From Clostridiaceae bacterium (GTDB lineage Bacteria; Bacillota; Clostridia; Peptostreptococcales; T1SED10-28), in the NCBI GenBank assembly GCA_003554105.1, contig PWFQ01000065.1, positions 1-64,000 on the forward strand: a DNA stretch of 64,000 nucleotides. Direction: 5' to 3'. Every line of letters starts with the position of its first letter. Within the stretch, counting starts at the first letter, position 1. This document shows positions 55,669 to 63,711 of this stretch, piece by piece. Below the pieces are notes generated by a model. That model saw only the letters and a program-made list of their open reading frames with translations, searched no databases and was not told the DNA's origin. The position numbers and the translations under genes were made by a program.

Positions 55669-56260
55669 CTTGATGATTAATAAGATTTGCTTTGACAAGT
55701 CGCTCTTTCAGGATAACAGCAATAAAAGCTGCGACAGAAATTTTCATGAAATCTGGCAAGATAAAGGGTGCGGCACCGGAAATAATAGACTGTTGGAATG
55801 TCAGCCCTGTGTATGCCATTAGCTGCAATGATCCGAAGAGGTAGATGATAAAAACTCCAATCGACATGGCAATAAGATGGTGGAGATATGAAACGAATTT
55901 CTCGTTCGCAGAGAGAAGTTGCCTAAATGCTGCAAAATAGCTTGACCCTTTTTCTGTAATCAGTCCGATTACATAGACCCCTGCAAGAAATCCGAATATG
56001 TATCCTCCTGTAGGTCCCAGGAGGACTCCAAAACCTGCATTGCCTCCTGCAAATACTGGAAGACCGATCACTCCGAGCAGAGTATACAAGCTCTGGCTCA
56101 GCAATCCCAGGCGCGGGCCTAAAATTGATCCTGTTAAAGCAATGGCAATAATTTGCAGAGTGATAGGAACCGGAGTGAAGGGTAATGGGATGAGAAAAAT
56201 TGACAATACGACTGTAATGGATGCAAATAATGAAACAATAATAAGTTCTTTTATGTTCAT
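55655..56260 (-). CDS. bioY: Biotin transporter BioY
   Basis: 201-residue membrane S component that takes up biotin, alone or with the ECF module. Family features: IPLPFTPVPITLQ, GPRLGLLSQSLYTLLGVIGLPVF and GPTGGYIFGFLAG. The organism probably depends on imported biotin for MmdC; no biotin synthesis genes are in the window. Its promoter carries a likely BirA operator. Confidence 0.95.
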   Translation of the reverse strand: MNIKELIIVSLFASITVVLSIFLIPLPFTPVPITLQIIAIALTGSILGPRLGLLSQSLYTLLGVIGLPVFAGGNAGFGVLLGPTGGYIFGFLAGVYVIGLITEKGSSYFAAFRQLLSANEKFVSYLHHLIAMSIGVFIIYLFGSLQLMAYTGLTFQQSIISGAAPFILPDFMKISVAAFIAVILKERLVKANLINHQGALH

Positions 56261-56292
56261 GGGTGAACACCGTCCTTTTTATGAGTCTCTTT

Positions 56293-56345
56293 ATTATAAA
56301 AGAATCCAAAAAAGATGTCAACCGCTTATTCAAAATGGTTGACAT
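56293..56345 (-). promoter_or_regulatory. bioY promoter with BirA-type operator
   Basis: On the minus strand, TTGACA (56316-56321) and TATAAT (56293-56298), 17 bases apart, form a consensus promoter. The -35 lies inside a perfect 9-bp inverted repeat ATGTCAACC-N13-GGTTGACAT (56315-56323 and 56337-56345). The arms match the biotin-operator pattern -TGT-AACC...GGTT-ACA-; the spacer is slightly shorter than the 14-16 usual for the family. Repression by biotin-bound BirA (27.2 kb) is expected. Confidence 0.75.
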
Positions 56346-56359
56346 CAGAAAAATCACAT

Positions 56360-57274
56360 CTATTTTGTCTTTACAGGGGTTTCAAGGACTTGAAGTCCTC
56401 GATTTTCCTTATCAAATCCTGTGATTAAAATGACAGAGAGCAAAACAAGAAATCCTCCTGCCAGAATAGGAAAATTGACCAGCTCTTGAAAAACAAAATA
56501 TCCGATGATTACAGATGTGATTGGCTCCAGAGTGCTTAAAATTCCTGAACTTTGAGCTCCGATTCTTTGTATACCCACATTCAGAAGATTAACGGCACCG
56601 AGGGTGACCACATTGGAGAGGATGATTGCCAGAAGCCATCCGGTGAAAGTCATGCCCAGAGTCAAATTACCGGTAAAAAGAGCAAAGAAAAACATAGTGA
56701 CCGATGCGATAAGACTTAAATAAAAAGTCAATTTAAAAGAGGATAGTTCTTTTAATCCACTTTTATCAATATAGAGAACATAAAACGCATAAGTTACACC
56801 GGAGACAAGGGCAAGGAAAATCCCTAAAAACTGACCATCCAGATCTCCGTTATAGAGTAAAAAGATCCCAACTGTACTTAAGATTCCGCTTAATCCTTTG
56901 ATAAAGGTGATTGAATCCTTGTAGAAAATCACCGATGCAAGGATCACCAGAATCGGATAAATAAAGTGAAGTGTAGTTGCAATCCCGGTTGAAACATAGT
57001 TATATGAGGCATAGAGGGTCATTGCTGTGGCACCATATCCCAAGACCCCAACAAACAGAAGGTTTTTAAATTGTTTCTTGGTGAGGGAGAAACTTGTATT
57101 AGGATTATTTCGTACAAGAATAAATAAAAGTGGTAATGCGAAAAAAAATCGCCAGAATACAAGACTGATGGCATTTCCACCTTGGGAATAGATGGTTTTG
57201 GCCAATAGCGGCATAGCTCCGAAGATCATCCCTGATAAAATGACAGCTAAATATCCTATATTTCGACGACTCAT
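56360..57274 (-). CDS. EamA/DMT-family transporter
   Basis: 304-residue membrane protein with ten helices in two EamA repeats (GAMPLLAKTIYSQGG and GILSTLEPITSVIIGYFVFQE). Substrate unknown. A well-formed GGAGG lies before the ATG. It is followed on the same strand by the bioY promoter. Confidence 0.9.
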   Translation of the reverse strand: MSRRNIGYLAVILSGMIFGAMPLLAKTIYSQGGNAISLVFWRFFFALPLLFILVRNNPNTSFSLTKKQFKNLLFVGVLGYGATAMTLYASYNYVSTGIATTLHFIYPILVILASVIFYKDSITFIKGLSGILSTVGIFLLYNGDLDGQFLGIFLALVSGVTYAFYVLYIDKSGLKELSSFKLTFYLSLIASVTMFFFALFTGNLTLGMTFTGWLLAIILSNVVTLGAVNLLNVGIQRIGAQSSGILSTLEPITSVIIGYFVFQELVNFPILAGGFLVLLSVILITGFDKENRGLQVLETPVKTK

Positions 57275-57349
57275 GGAATTTCCTCCTTTAATAAAACCCG
57301 GTTACATGTTCTCTCTCATTATAGATTGAAGAAAAGGAAAAGAAAAGAG

Positions 57350-57380
57350 AAAAAGCCGATTCTTTCGAATCGGCTTTTTC
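57350..57380 (-). terminator. Terminator of the Nif3-like gene
   Basis: Perfect 13-pair stem AAAAAGCCGATTC/GAATCGGCTTTTT with a 4-base loop (57350-57362 with 57367-57379), 32 bases after the Nif3-like stop on the minus strand, T-tailed in that direction. Confidence 0.88.
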
Positions 57381-57411
57381 TGATTCAGTTGATAAAAAAC
57401 GAGTCTACATA

Positions 57412-58239
57412 TTATTTTGGATCTATGACTCCACTCATTCGGACGACCTCAAGTCCTTGATCCTCTAGAGCTTGAGCAAATTGATTGATTCCGACTGAAT
57501 CACTAGCCATGTGACCGGCAACAACGATATTACCAATATTCTGCTCTTTAACAGCTTTAATAACATCTTCAGGCATATGCATACAGACAAGAGTTCCCAC
57601 TCCGGCTTCAAAATAGGATTTGATGACTTTCACACCACCACCTGTGCCTCCGGCCATGGTGACAACGACTTTCCCTGCATAGTCTTTTTCACTACCGACT
57701 CGAATCACGGGCTTTGCGGTAGTTTTTTGGTATTCGATTTTCGTTTCCAGAGCTTCAATGACATCTTTCAAAGTAGCTTTATCCTGGTTCTTCAACTTCT
57801 CATCCAAAAGTTTCTGTACAGCACGTTCTGCAAGGATGTCAGCTGGCGTATGGATAGCCATAAAAGGCATATTCAATAATTTAGCACCGGAAACTGCCCG
57901 GTCATAATTTGAAACATGAAGCCCCCGCTCTACCTGTCCTTTTTTTTCTTGAAGAGCTTTTTGGGCCTTATTAATAGGAACACCGGACTTGACCATGGAA
58001 TCGATCTGATTATCCATGACTTTATGTAGATTAATACGGGGCTCACCACCGCTGGGATGATGTGTAATCACTAAATCCACACCAAGCTTTTCGGAAAGCA
58101 TCATTTCCGCTAATTCCATATCCACACCAATGGCGACTTTTTTTATATTGTTCCCTTCAACAATAATTCCGGAATCCTCCGGTACTTCCTTTAATCCTGC
58201 CAACTCCAATGCAACATTCATGATTTCCTTGGTATTCAT
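57412..58239 (-). CDS. Nif3-like dinuclear metal protein
   Basis: 275-residue member of the NIF3/YqfO family. Metal-binding residues are visible in THHPSGG and in AGHMASD near the C-terminus. The biochemical role is unsettled; a GTP cyclohydrolase I type 2 label often given to relatives is doubtful. Single gene with its own terminator. Confidence 0.85.
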   Translation of the reverse strand: MNTKEIMNVALELAGLKEVPEDSGIIVEGNNIKKVAIGVDMELAEMMLSEKLGVDLVITHHPSGGEPRINLHKVMDNQIDSMVKSGVPINKAQKALQEKKGQVERGLHVSNYDRAVSGAKLLNMPFMAIHTPADILAERAVQKLLDEKLKNQDKATLKDVIEALETKIEYQKTTAKPVIRVGSEKDYAGKVVVTMAGGTGGGVKVIKSYFEAGVGTLVCMHMPEDVIKAVKEQNIGNIVVAGHMASDSVGINQFAQALEDQGLEVVRMSGVIDPK

Positions 58240-58401
58240 AGAAGCACTCCCTTAAAAATATTTTTATATATAACACTATAATTATATCTAAAGGAATCCC
58301 ATAGTGCAAATCATTATTTAGAAAAGCATAAATATTTTGATTGTCATTGAATGGGAAAATTGGTATGATGAAAAGAAAATGAAGTCGGAAGGGGTAGTAT
58401 A

Positions 58402-59259
58402 ATGGGAACCGTAGTCATTACAGACAGTACCAGTTACCTAAAAAACGAGGAACAGTTAGGAATTGAAATTATTTCACAAAAAGTGGTTTTTGGTGAGGAG
58501 ACTTTAAAAGAAGTCGATCTTAATAACGAAGAATTCTATGAGATGATCAAAGAGAAAGGATTACCAACCTCTTCCCAGCCTTCAATTGGTGAGTTTAAAG
58601 ATCTTTTTGAACATCAAATTAAAGCAGGGGATCATGTTTTAGGAGTTTTTTTATCGAATAAAATCAGCGGAACTTTTTCGACGGCGATGCTCGCACGTGA
58701 CATGGTATTAAATGACTATCCCGAAGCAGAAATTATCCTGTTGGATTCCACGTCCTGCTGTATGCAGTTGGGATTCTCTGCAGAAGCGGCTGCCAAGGAG
58801 GCATTGCAGGGGAAAGAATTGCTGGAAATCAAGAATGCTGCTGAAGCAATAATTGACCGCAGCCGGTTCATTTTTATACCCCATGACCTCGAGCACCTGA
58901 AACGTGGAGGGCGAATAGGAAAGGCAAGCGAAATCCTGGGGACACTGCTAAACATTATTCCAATACTAACGATGGAAAACGGAGAAACCACAGTTTATAA
59001 AAAGGTCAGAAGAAAGAAAAAAGCCGTAACCGAATTGATTAATACACTCCTCCTGGACCATACGAGATATACAGTAAAAGAAATTGTTGTTCATCACATT
59101 AATGTGATAAATGAAGCTAGAGAATTATTAAAGAATATTGAGAGCGTTATCGATGTTCCTGTTCGAATTCATGACATCGGACCGGTAATCGGATTCCATG
59201 TAGGTCCAGGTGCAATAGGACTGGCATACCACACCGAGAAACCGATAAGAAATACATAA
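58402..59259 (+). CDS. DegV family fatty-acid-binding protein
   Basis: 285-residue protein beginning VVITDSTSYL, with TSQPSIGEF, SNKISGTFSTA and GPVIGFHVGPGAIGL, the lipid-binding pocket motifs of DegV/FakB. FakB proteins hand fatty acids to the kinase FakA. No fakA is in the window. Confidence 0.92.
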   Translation: MGTVVITDSTSYLKNEEQLGIEIISQKVVFGEETLKEVDLNNEEFYEMIKEKGLPTSSQPSIGEFKDLFEHQIKAGDHVLGVFLSNKISGTFSTAMLARDMVLNDYPEAEIILLDSTSCCMQLGFSAEAAAKEALQGKELLEIKNAAEAIIDRSRFIFIPHDLEHLKRGGRIGKASEILGTLLNIIPILTMENGETTVYKKVRRKKKAVTELINTLLLDHTRYTVKEIVVHHINVINEARELLKNIESVIDVPVRIHDIGPVIGFHVGPGAIGLAYHTEKPIRNT

Positions 59260-59278
59260 TGTATAGCAAATTCTATCA

Positions 59279-59316
59279 TACACCTGGAGAAGGAGATCTT
59301 CTGCAGGTGTTTTTCT
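59279..59316 (+). terminator. Terminator of the degV-like gene
   Basis: Stem ACACCTG/CAGGTGT with an inner AGAAG/CTTCT pair (59280-59310), followed by TTTTCTCTTTT. Confidence 0.85.
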
Positions 59317-59384
59317 CTTTTATGATAATTGTGTAAAAGAAAAGAATCTAGGTATATATAAGTAAAAGTGAATTTACAGAGACA

Positions 59385-59536
59385 CTATAGGACATAGCAG
59401 CTTGTATAAAAAATTGTAAATCGGTTGGGGAACATCGAATATACATCCTGCTATGATTCTGAGAGAGATAGATCTTTGTTCCGAATGTTGAGACACTGCT
59501 CTGAGGGAAGTGGAAGATCGTGACGCGGCGGAACAT
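59385..59536 (+). ncRNA. Candidate structured RNA or leader upstream of msrB
   Basis: The 325-base gap before msrB holds two folded elements. Element 1: CATAGCAG/CTGCTATG (59393-59400 with 59448-59455) extended inward by TGTATA/TATACA (59403-59408 with 59440-59445) across a 2x2 internal loop, and outward by about five pairs. Element 2: TGTTCCG/CGGAACA (59477-59483 with 59529-59535). A weak promoter TTGTGT-18-TATATA lies just upstream. No known riboswitch core was recognised, and no intrinsic terminator separates it from msrB. Confidence 0.35.
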
Positions 59537-59584
59537 GCAAGGGTATTTTCCTGACAAATGAGATTATTGGGAGGAATTGATCAA

Positions 59585-60043
59585 ATGGATAAGAATAAAG
59601 AAAAAGAGTTAAAAAAGAAACTGACGAAGATTCAGTTCTATGTAACCCAAGAGAATGGCACAGAACCACCCTTCGATAATCCTTATTGGAATAATGAAAA
59701 ACAGGGGATCTATGTTGATGTGGTCGATGGAACACCATTATTCTCTACGAAAGATCAATACGATGCCGGGTGCGGGTGGCCGAGTTTCACAAAACCAATT
59801 GACTCTGAGGAAATGATCGAGAAAGCTGATCGGAGTCTATGGATGGTTCGAACAGAAGTGCGATCGAAAAATGCTGACAGTCACCTTGGGCATGTGTTTT
59901 CTGACGGACCGAAAGAACAGGGTGGATTGAGGTATTGTATTAATAGTGCAGCACTACGGTTTATTCCTGTTGAAGAATTAGATGAAGAAGGCTATGGAGA
60001 ATATAAAAAACAATTTGTCGACGAAGAAAAACAGGAAGAATAG
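59585..60043 (+). CDS. msrB: Peptide methionine-R-sulfoxide reductase
   Basis: Repairs the R form of methionine sulfoxide in proteins. 152 residues with the catalytic Cys in [15 protein letters not shown] and [10 protein letters not shown]. The zinc-binding CxxC pairs of many MsrB proteins are missing. The ATG at 59585 follows GGGAGG. It leads into the OpuC-type transporter genes, 18 bases away. MsrA is not adjacent. Confidence 0.93.
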   Translation: MDKNKEKELKKKLTKIQFYVTQENGTEPPFDNPYWNNEKQGIYVDVVDGTPLFSTKDQYDAGCGWPSFTKPIDSEEMIEKADRSLWMVRTEVRSKNADSHLGHVFSDGPKEQGGLRYCINSAALRFIPVEELDEEGYGEYKKQFVDEEKQEE

Positions 60044-60061
60044 CAAGGGAAGGAGGTATAT

Positions 60062-60724
60062 ATGAATTTTATAGGGAATGTAGCAAGGCTATATCAGGAA
60101 CGGTCGGAATTTTTTATCCGACTTACCCTTGAGCATATTTATTTGTCGTTCATTGCAATTTTAATCATTGCAATCATTGGTCTCACAATCGGGATAGTGA
60201 TTGCCAAAAATCGAAGGTTGGCTGACCCGGTATTGAGCTTAGTAAACTTTATCTATACGATACCAAGTATTGCATTATTCGGTATTCTTGTTGCAATAAC
60301 AGGAATCGGGAACCGCAGTGCTTTGATTGCTTTGGTGGTATATGGTCTGCTGCCTATGATTCGGAATACTTATGTGGCAATCACTGAAATTGATGAGTTG
60401 ATTATTGAGTCAGCTGTCGGAATGGGGACAACGCAAAAGCAATTGCTGATTAAAATTCAGCTGCCCCTTGCGTTACCGGTCATCATTGCGGGATTCAGAA
60501 TCATGGTGGTGATGACAATTGCTTTAGGAGGGATTGCATCTTTTATTGGAGCAGGTGGTCTCGGCGTTGCTATTTGGCGGGGGATAACCACCAGTTTTCC
60601 TGAGATGACTGTTGCAGGAAGTTTGCTTGTTGCATTTTTAGCGATTTTTGTGGACTTAATCCTCGGACTTCTTGAGAAAATAACTCGGAAGAAGGTATTG
60701 GGGACTGCTGAAAAACTGTCTTAA
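60062..60724 (+). CDS. OpuC/ProW-type ABC transporter permease
   Basis: 220-residue inner-membrane permease with about six helices, the N-terminal LTLEHIYLSFIAILIIAIIG, and the ABC-permease loop ESAVGMGTTQKQLLIKIQLPLALP. Relatives import glycine betaine, choline or carnitine as compatible solutes. AAGGAGG precedes the ATG. Works with the next two genes. Confidence 0.92.
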   Translation: MNFIGNVARLYQERSEFFIRLTLEHIYLSFIAILIIAIIGLTIGIVIAKNRRLADPVLSLVNFIYTIPSIALFGILVAITGIGNRSALIALVVYGLLPMIRNTYVAITEIDELIIESAVGMGTTQKQLLIKIQLPLALPVIIAGFRIMVVMTIALGGIASFIGAGGLGVAIWRGITTSFPEMTVAGSLLVAFLAIFVDLILGLLEKITRKKVLGTAEKLS

Positions 60725-60746
60725 GTGCCAAAATAAGAAAGGAGAA

Positions 60747-61664
60747 ATGATGATGAGAATAAACAAGAAAAAAATAAGTGGAGGGGCAATACTGATTATA
60801 CTAGTCTTGGTTCTGAGCATGTCTCTAGTCAGTTGCGGTAATGATGAAGATGAAACGATCGTCGTTGCATCGAAACCCCATGCTGAACAGTATATTCTTG
60901 GAGAAATGCTGAGCATTCTTATAGAAGAACATACGGATTTATCAGTTGAAAGAAATCTCGGCATCGGTGGAGGAACATCAAATATTCATCCAGCAGTACT
61001 CGCAGGAGATATTGATCTCTATCCCGAGTACACGGGAACCTCATGGATGTTTGTGCTGAATGAAGATCTGATCGAAGATCCTGAGGAACTCTACCAGAAA
61101 ACCAAAGAGGCCTATATGGAAGAGTTTGATATTGCTTGGCTGGATTTATACGGCTTTAACAACACCTATGCATTAGCAGTATCACGGGAGATCGCTGATG
61201 AGTATCAACTGAATACCTACTCAGACCTGGCGGAAGTCTCATCGGAGCTTAGATTCGGAGCAGAATACGATTTTTATGAGCGGGATGACGGCTATGATGC
61301 CTTGGTGGCTCATTACGGCTTTAATTTCCAACGGGAGATTGAATTGGACATCGGATTGAAATATCAAGCAATCGGGCAAGGGGAAGTAGATGTAATTAAT
61401 GCATTTTCCACCGATGGACTGATCAATGCCTATGATCTGAAGGTGCTTGAAGACGATCAGAGATTTTTTCCCTCCTATTTTGCCGGGACTGTGATACGGC
61501 AGGAGACACTGGATCGATATCCTGAGCTGGAAGAAGTGCTGAATCGTCTCGGGGGAATGATCAGCGATGAGGAAATGATAGAAATGAATTATCTGGTGGA
61601 AGAAGAAAACCAGGAAGCCGATAAGGTTGCAAGAGACTTTTTAGAGATGAAAGGACTCATATAG
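60747..61664 (+). CDS. OpuC-type substrate-binding lipoprotein
   Basis: 305-residue extracellular binding protein with a signal ending in the lipobox LVSC. After it, TIVVASKPHAEQYILGEM and GDIDLYPEYTGTSWMF match quaternary-amine binding proteins of the OpuC/ProX type. Any of three ATG codons in a row (60747, 60750, 60753) could be the start; the later ones are better spaced from AAAGGAG. Its ligand is probably betaine-like. Confidence 0.9.
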   Translation: MMMRINKKKISGGAILIILVLVLSMSLVSCGNDEDETIVVASKPHAEQYILGEMLSILIEEHTDLSVERNLGIGGGTSNIHPAVLAGDIDLYPEYTGTSWMFVLNEDLIEDPEELYQKTKEAYMEEFDIAWLDLYGFNNTYALAVSREIADEYQLNTYSDLAEVSSELRFGAEYDFYERDDGYDALVAHYGFNFQREIELDIGLKYQAIGQGEVDVINAFSTDGLINAYDLKVLEDDQRFFPSYFAGTVIRQETLDRYPELEEVLNRLGGMISDEEMIEMNYLVEEENQEADKVARDFLEMKGLI

Positions 61665-62621
61665 ATGGAAATAATTAGGTTTCGCAATGTATCCAAGGCT
61701 TATATACTTGAAGATTGGGTAATTCATCAATTGGATTTCTCTATTGAAAAGGGAGAATTTGTAACATTAATCGGACCATCGGGATGCGGTAAAACAACAA
61801 TGCTAAAAATGATTAATGGATTGATCCCTTTTGATCGCGGAGATATTTTAATCAATGGTCAATCCATCAGAGAATGGGATATGATTCGATTAAGGAGACA
61901 GATCGGATATGTCATTCAACAAATCGCTCTTTTCCCCCATATGACCATTGAAAAAAACATCAGTTATGTCCTTGATCTCTTAAAAGTGGAAAGAGAAACA
62001 CAAAGAAAACGCTCTGAAGAACTGATTGATCTCGTAGGACTTGAACGATCCTATCTAAAGCGATATCCGAGGGAGTTGAGCGGAGGACAAAAACAGCGTG
62101 TTGGTGTCGCTAGAGCACTGGCGGCAGATCCTGAAATCGTTTTGATGGACGAGCCTTTTGGTGCTGTGGATGATATCACTCGTAAAATTTTGCAAAAAGA
62201 AATGAAGCAGCTCCATAAAATGCTTGAAAAAACAATTGTTTTTGTCACCCATGATATTGAGGAAGCCATCCATTTAGGAACAAAAATGGTTCTGATGGAT
62301 CAAGGGGAAATTGTCCAGGCAGGAACAAAAGAAGAAATGGTATTTTCTCCGAACAATGAGTTTACAAAGAGATTTCTTGAATCAAAAGGCTTTAATGCAT
62401 ATCTGGGACAACTTACGATTAAGGAAGTGTGCACTCTTGTCAAACAGAAAAAGGTAAGCGATGAAATAATCGAAACCATTGATGGGGATGCATCAGTTTT
62501 AGAAGGCATACGACGTCTGATTGAAAAAGGTGTGAAACATCTCAATGTTATTGGTAACAATGGGATTATAGGCCGATTTTCTCTTGAAGATATAAAAGAA
62601 AAAATCAAGAAAGGAGAATAA
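61665..62621 (+). CDS. OpuC/ProV-type ABC transporter ATPase
   Basis: 318-residue ATP-binding subunit: Walker A GPSGCGKTT, signature ELSGGQKQR, Walker B IVLMDEPFGAVD, and a C-terminal region (about 255-315) resembling a single CBS motif, which in OpuA/ProV senses ionic strength. It starts directly after the binding-protein stop codon. Confidence 0.95.
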   Translation: MEIIRFRNVSKAYILEDWVIHQLDFSIEKGEFVTLIGPSGCGKTTMLKMINGLIPFDRGDILINGQSIREWDMIRLRRQIGYVIQQIALFPHMTIEKNISYVLDLLKVERETQRKRSEELIDLVGLERSYLKRYPRELSGGQKQRVGVARALAADPEIVLMDEPFGAVDDITRKILQKEMKQLHKMLEKTIVFVTHDIEEAIHLGTKMVLMDQGEIVQAGTKEEMVFSPNNEFTKRFLESKGFNAYLGQLTIKEVCTLVKQKKVSDEIIETIDGDASVLEGIRRLIEKGVKHLNVIGNNGIIGRFSLEDIKEKIKKGE

Positions 62622-62624
62622 TCC

Positions 62625-62927
62625 ATGGCAATTGTAGAAGTATCAATTACACCTCTTGGAACGGAAAGCCCAAGCGTTAGTCAGTATGTTGCTGATTGTC
62701 ACAAAGTTTTAAAAAGTTATCCGCAGATCCACTCCCAATTAACGCCAATGGGAACGATCCTCGAAGGAGAACTTTCACAAATCTTAAAAGCGATCGAAGA
62801 GATGCATGAGATGCCCTTTCGAAATAATGCAAAAAGAGTTTCGACGTTGATAAAAATTGATGACCGTCGAGATCGAAAAGGAACAATGAAGGGGAAAATA
62901 GAATCTGTTTTATCAAAGATGGAATAA
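62625..62927 (+). CDS. MTH1187/YkoF-type thiamine-binding-like protein
   Basis: 100-residue ferredoxin-fold protein of the MTH1187 family (older DUF77), beginning VEVSITPLGTESPSVSQYV. Members bind thiamine or hydroxymethylpyrimidine-like compounds and are often near ABC transporters. It is 4 bases after the ATPase gene, so it is probably part of that operon. This raises the possibility that the transporter handles a thiamine-related compound instead of betaine. Confidence 0.85.
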   Translation: MAIVEVSITPLGTESPSVSQYVADCHKVLKSYPQIHSQLTPMGTILEGELSQILKAIEEMHEMPFRNNAKRVSTLIKIDDRRDRKGTMKGKIESVLSKME

Positions 62928-62936
62928 AGAATCAAG

Positions 62937-62978
62937 AATCCTCTCTTTGAGAATTCATAAGGGGAAGGGATTTTTTCT
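62937..62978 (+). terminator. Terminator after the ABC transporter operon
   Basis: Imperfect stem AATCCTCTCTT/GGGGAAGGGATT with one mismatch and some G-T pairs, followed by TTTTTTC. Confidence 0.6.
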
Positions 62979-63020
62979 TTCTTTGCTGACAATTCGTTTT
63001 AGAAATAACGGTTGACGATA

Positions 63021-63049
63021 TTGACATCCTGAAGAATCAAGGGTAAAAT
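63021..63049 (+). promoter_or_regulatory. Sigma-A-type promoter of cysE
   Basis: TTGACA (63021-63026) and TAAAAT (63044-63049) with a 17-base spacer, 58 bases before cysE. Confidence 0.7.
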
Positions 63050-63058
63050 AAGACAGAT

Positions 63059-63083
63059 ATATCCGATCAAATAACTCGGATAT
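63059..63083 (+). promoter_or_regulatory. Hairpin in the cysE leader
   Basis: Perfect eight-pair stem ATATCCGA/TCGGATAT (63059-63066 with 63076-63083), 9-base loop, right after the expected transcription start and 16 bases before the ribosome site. Could stabilise the mRNA or be a protein-binding operator. Confidence 0.4.
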
Positions 63084-63106
63084 GCTCGAATTCTTTCTGA
63101 AGGGAT

Positions 63107-63628
63107 GTGAAAGAGATTTCGATCACAAAACTTGTTAAAAAAAAGGATCCAGCTGCGAAAAATGCTTTGGACGTATTTTTGAACTACTCAGGAATACACA
63201 TTATGGGATTCTACCGAATCGGGCATTTTCTATACAAAAAAAACAGATTCGTATTATCTCGCTTTATTATGACTGTCGGCCGTTTTTTTACTGGCATCGA
63301 GATTCATCCCGGAGCAGTAATCGGCAAAGGTTTTTTTATTGATCATGGGATGGGTATTGTCATTGGTGAGACTGCTGAGATAGGAGACAATGTTACAATT
63401 TTTCATGGGGTGACTCTGGGCGGCACAGGAAAGGATCAGGGGAAACGGCATCCTACGGTTGAAGACGATGTTCTTATCGGAGCGGGAGCGAAAATTCTTG
63501 GACCCATTTTCATTGGGAAAGGAGCAAAAATCGGTGCAAACGCAGTGGTTCTTGGAGATGTACCTCCTGGAATGACTGCAGTAGGGATCCCTGCTAGAGT
63601 AGTTGACACCAAATCATTCAATTCTTAA
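63107..63628 (+). CDS. cysE: Serine O-acetyltransferase
   Basis: Makes O-acetylserine from serine and acetyl-CoA for cysteine synthesis. 173 residues: short N-terminal helices ([18 protein letters not shown]) and a left-handed beta-helix with hexapeptide repeats ([20 protein letters not shown], including the catalytic His and Asp). It is shorter than E. coli CysE at the N-terminus, as common in Firmicutes. The GTG at 63107 is very close to the AAGGGA; a non-standard ATT at 63116 would be better spaced. Confidence 0.92.
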   Translation: MKEISITKLVKKKDPAAKNALDVFLNYSGIHIMGFYRIGHFLYKKNRFVLSRFIMTVGRFFTGIEIHPGAVIGKGFFIDHGMGIVIGETAEIGDNVTIFHGVTLGGTGKDQGKRHPTVEDDVLIGAGAKILGPIFIGKGAKIGANAVVLGDVPPGMTAVGIPARVVDTKSFNS

Positions 63629-63678
63629 CTATAGCCATGGAATATCAATTTAAAATATGATATTCTATGGCTATAGTT
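63627..63678. repeat. Long 21-bp inverted repeat after cysE
   Basis: Arms 63627-63647 and 63658-63678 pair over 21 positions with one G-T pair and a 10-base AT-rich loop. It starts in the cysE stop codon and ends 33 bases before fchA. Unlike the other terminators it is AT-rich and has no T-run after it. It could be a weak terminator or a mobile-repeat remnant. Confidence 0.6.
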
Positions 63679-63711
63679 GTCTATATTTAATCACTGATAA
63701 GGAGGAAGAAT

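Noticed and set aside
59460-59545. Resemblance to a T-box, SAM or cobalamin riboswitch upstream of msrB
   Set aside because: Fragments look similar (for example an AGGGAA stretch), but the conserved cores and their order are not present and there is no terminator/antiterminator.
59348-59557. Minus-strand reading frame of 69 codons before msrB
   Set aside because: No ribosome site before its ATG, no recognisable domain, and it lies over strong RNA-type inverted repeats; better explained as non-coding.
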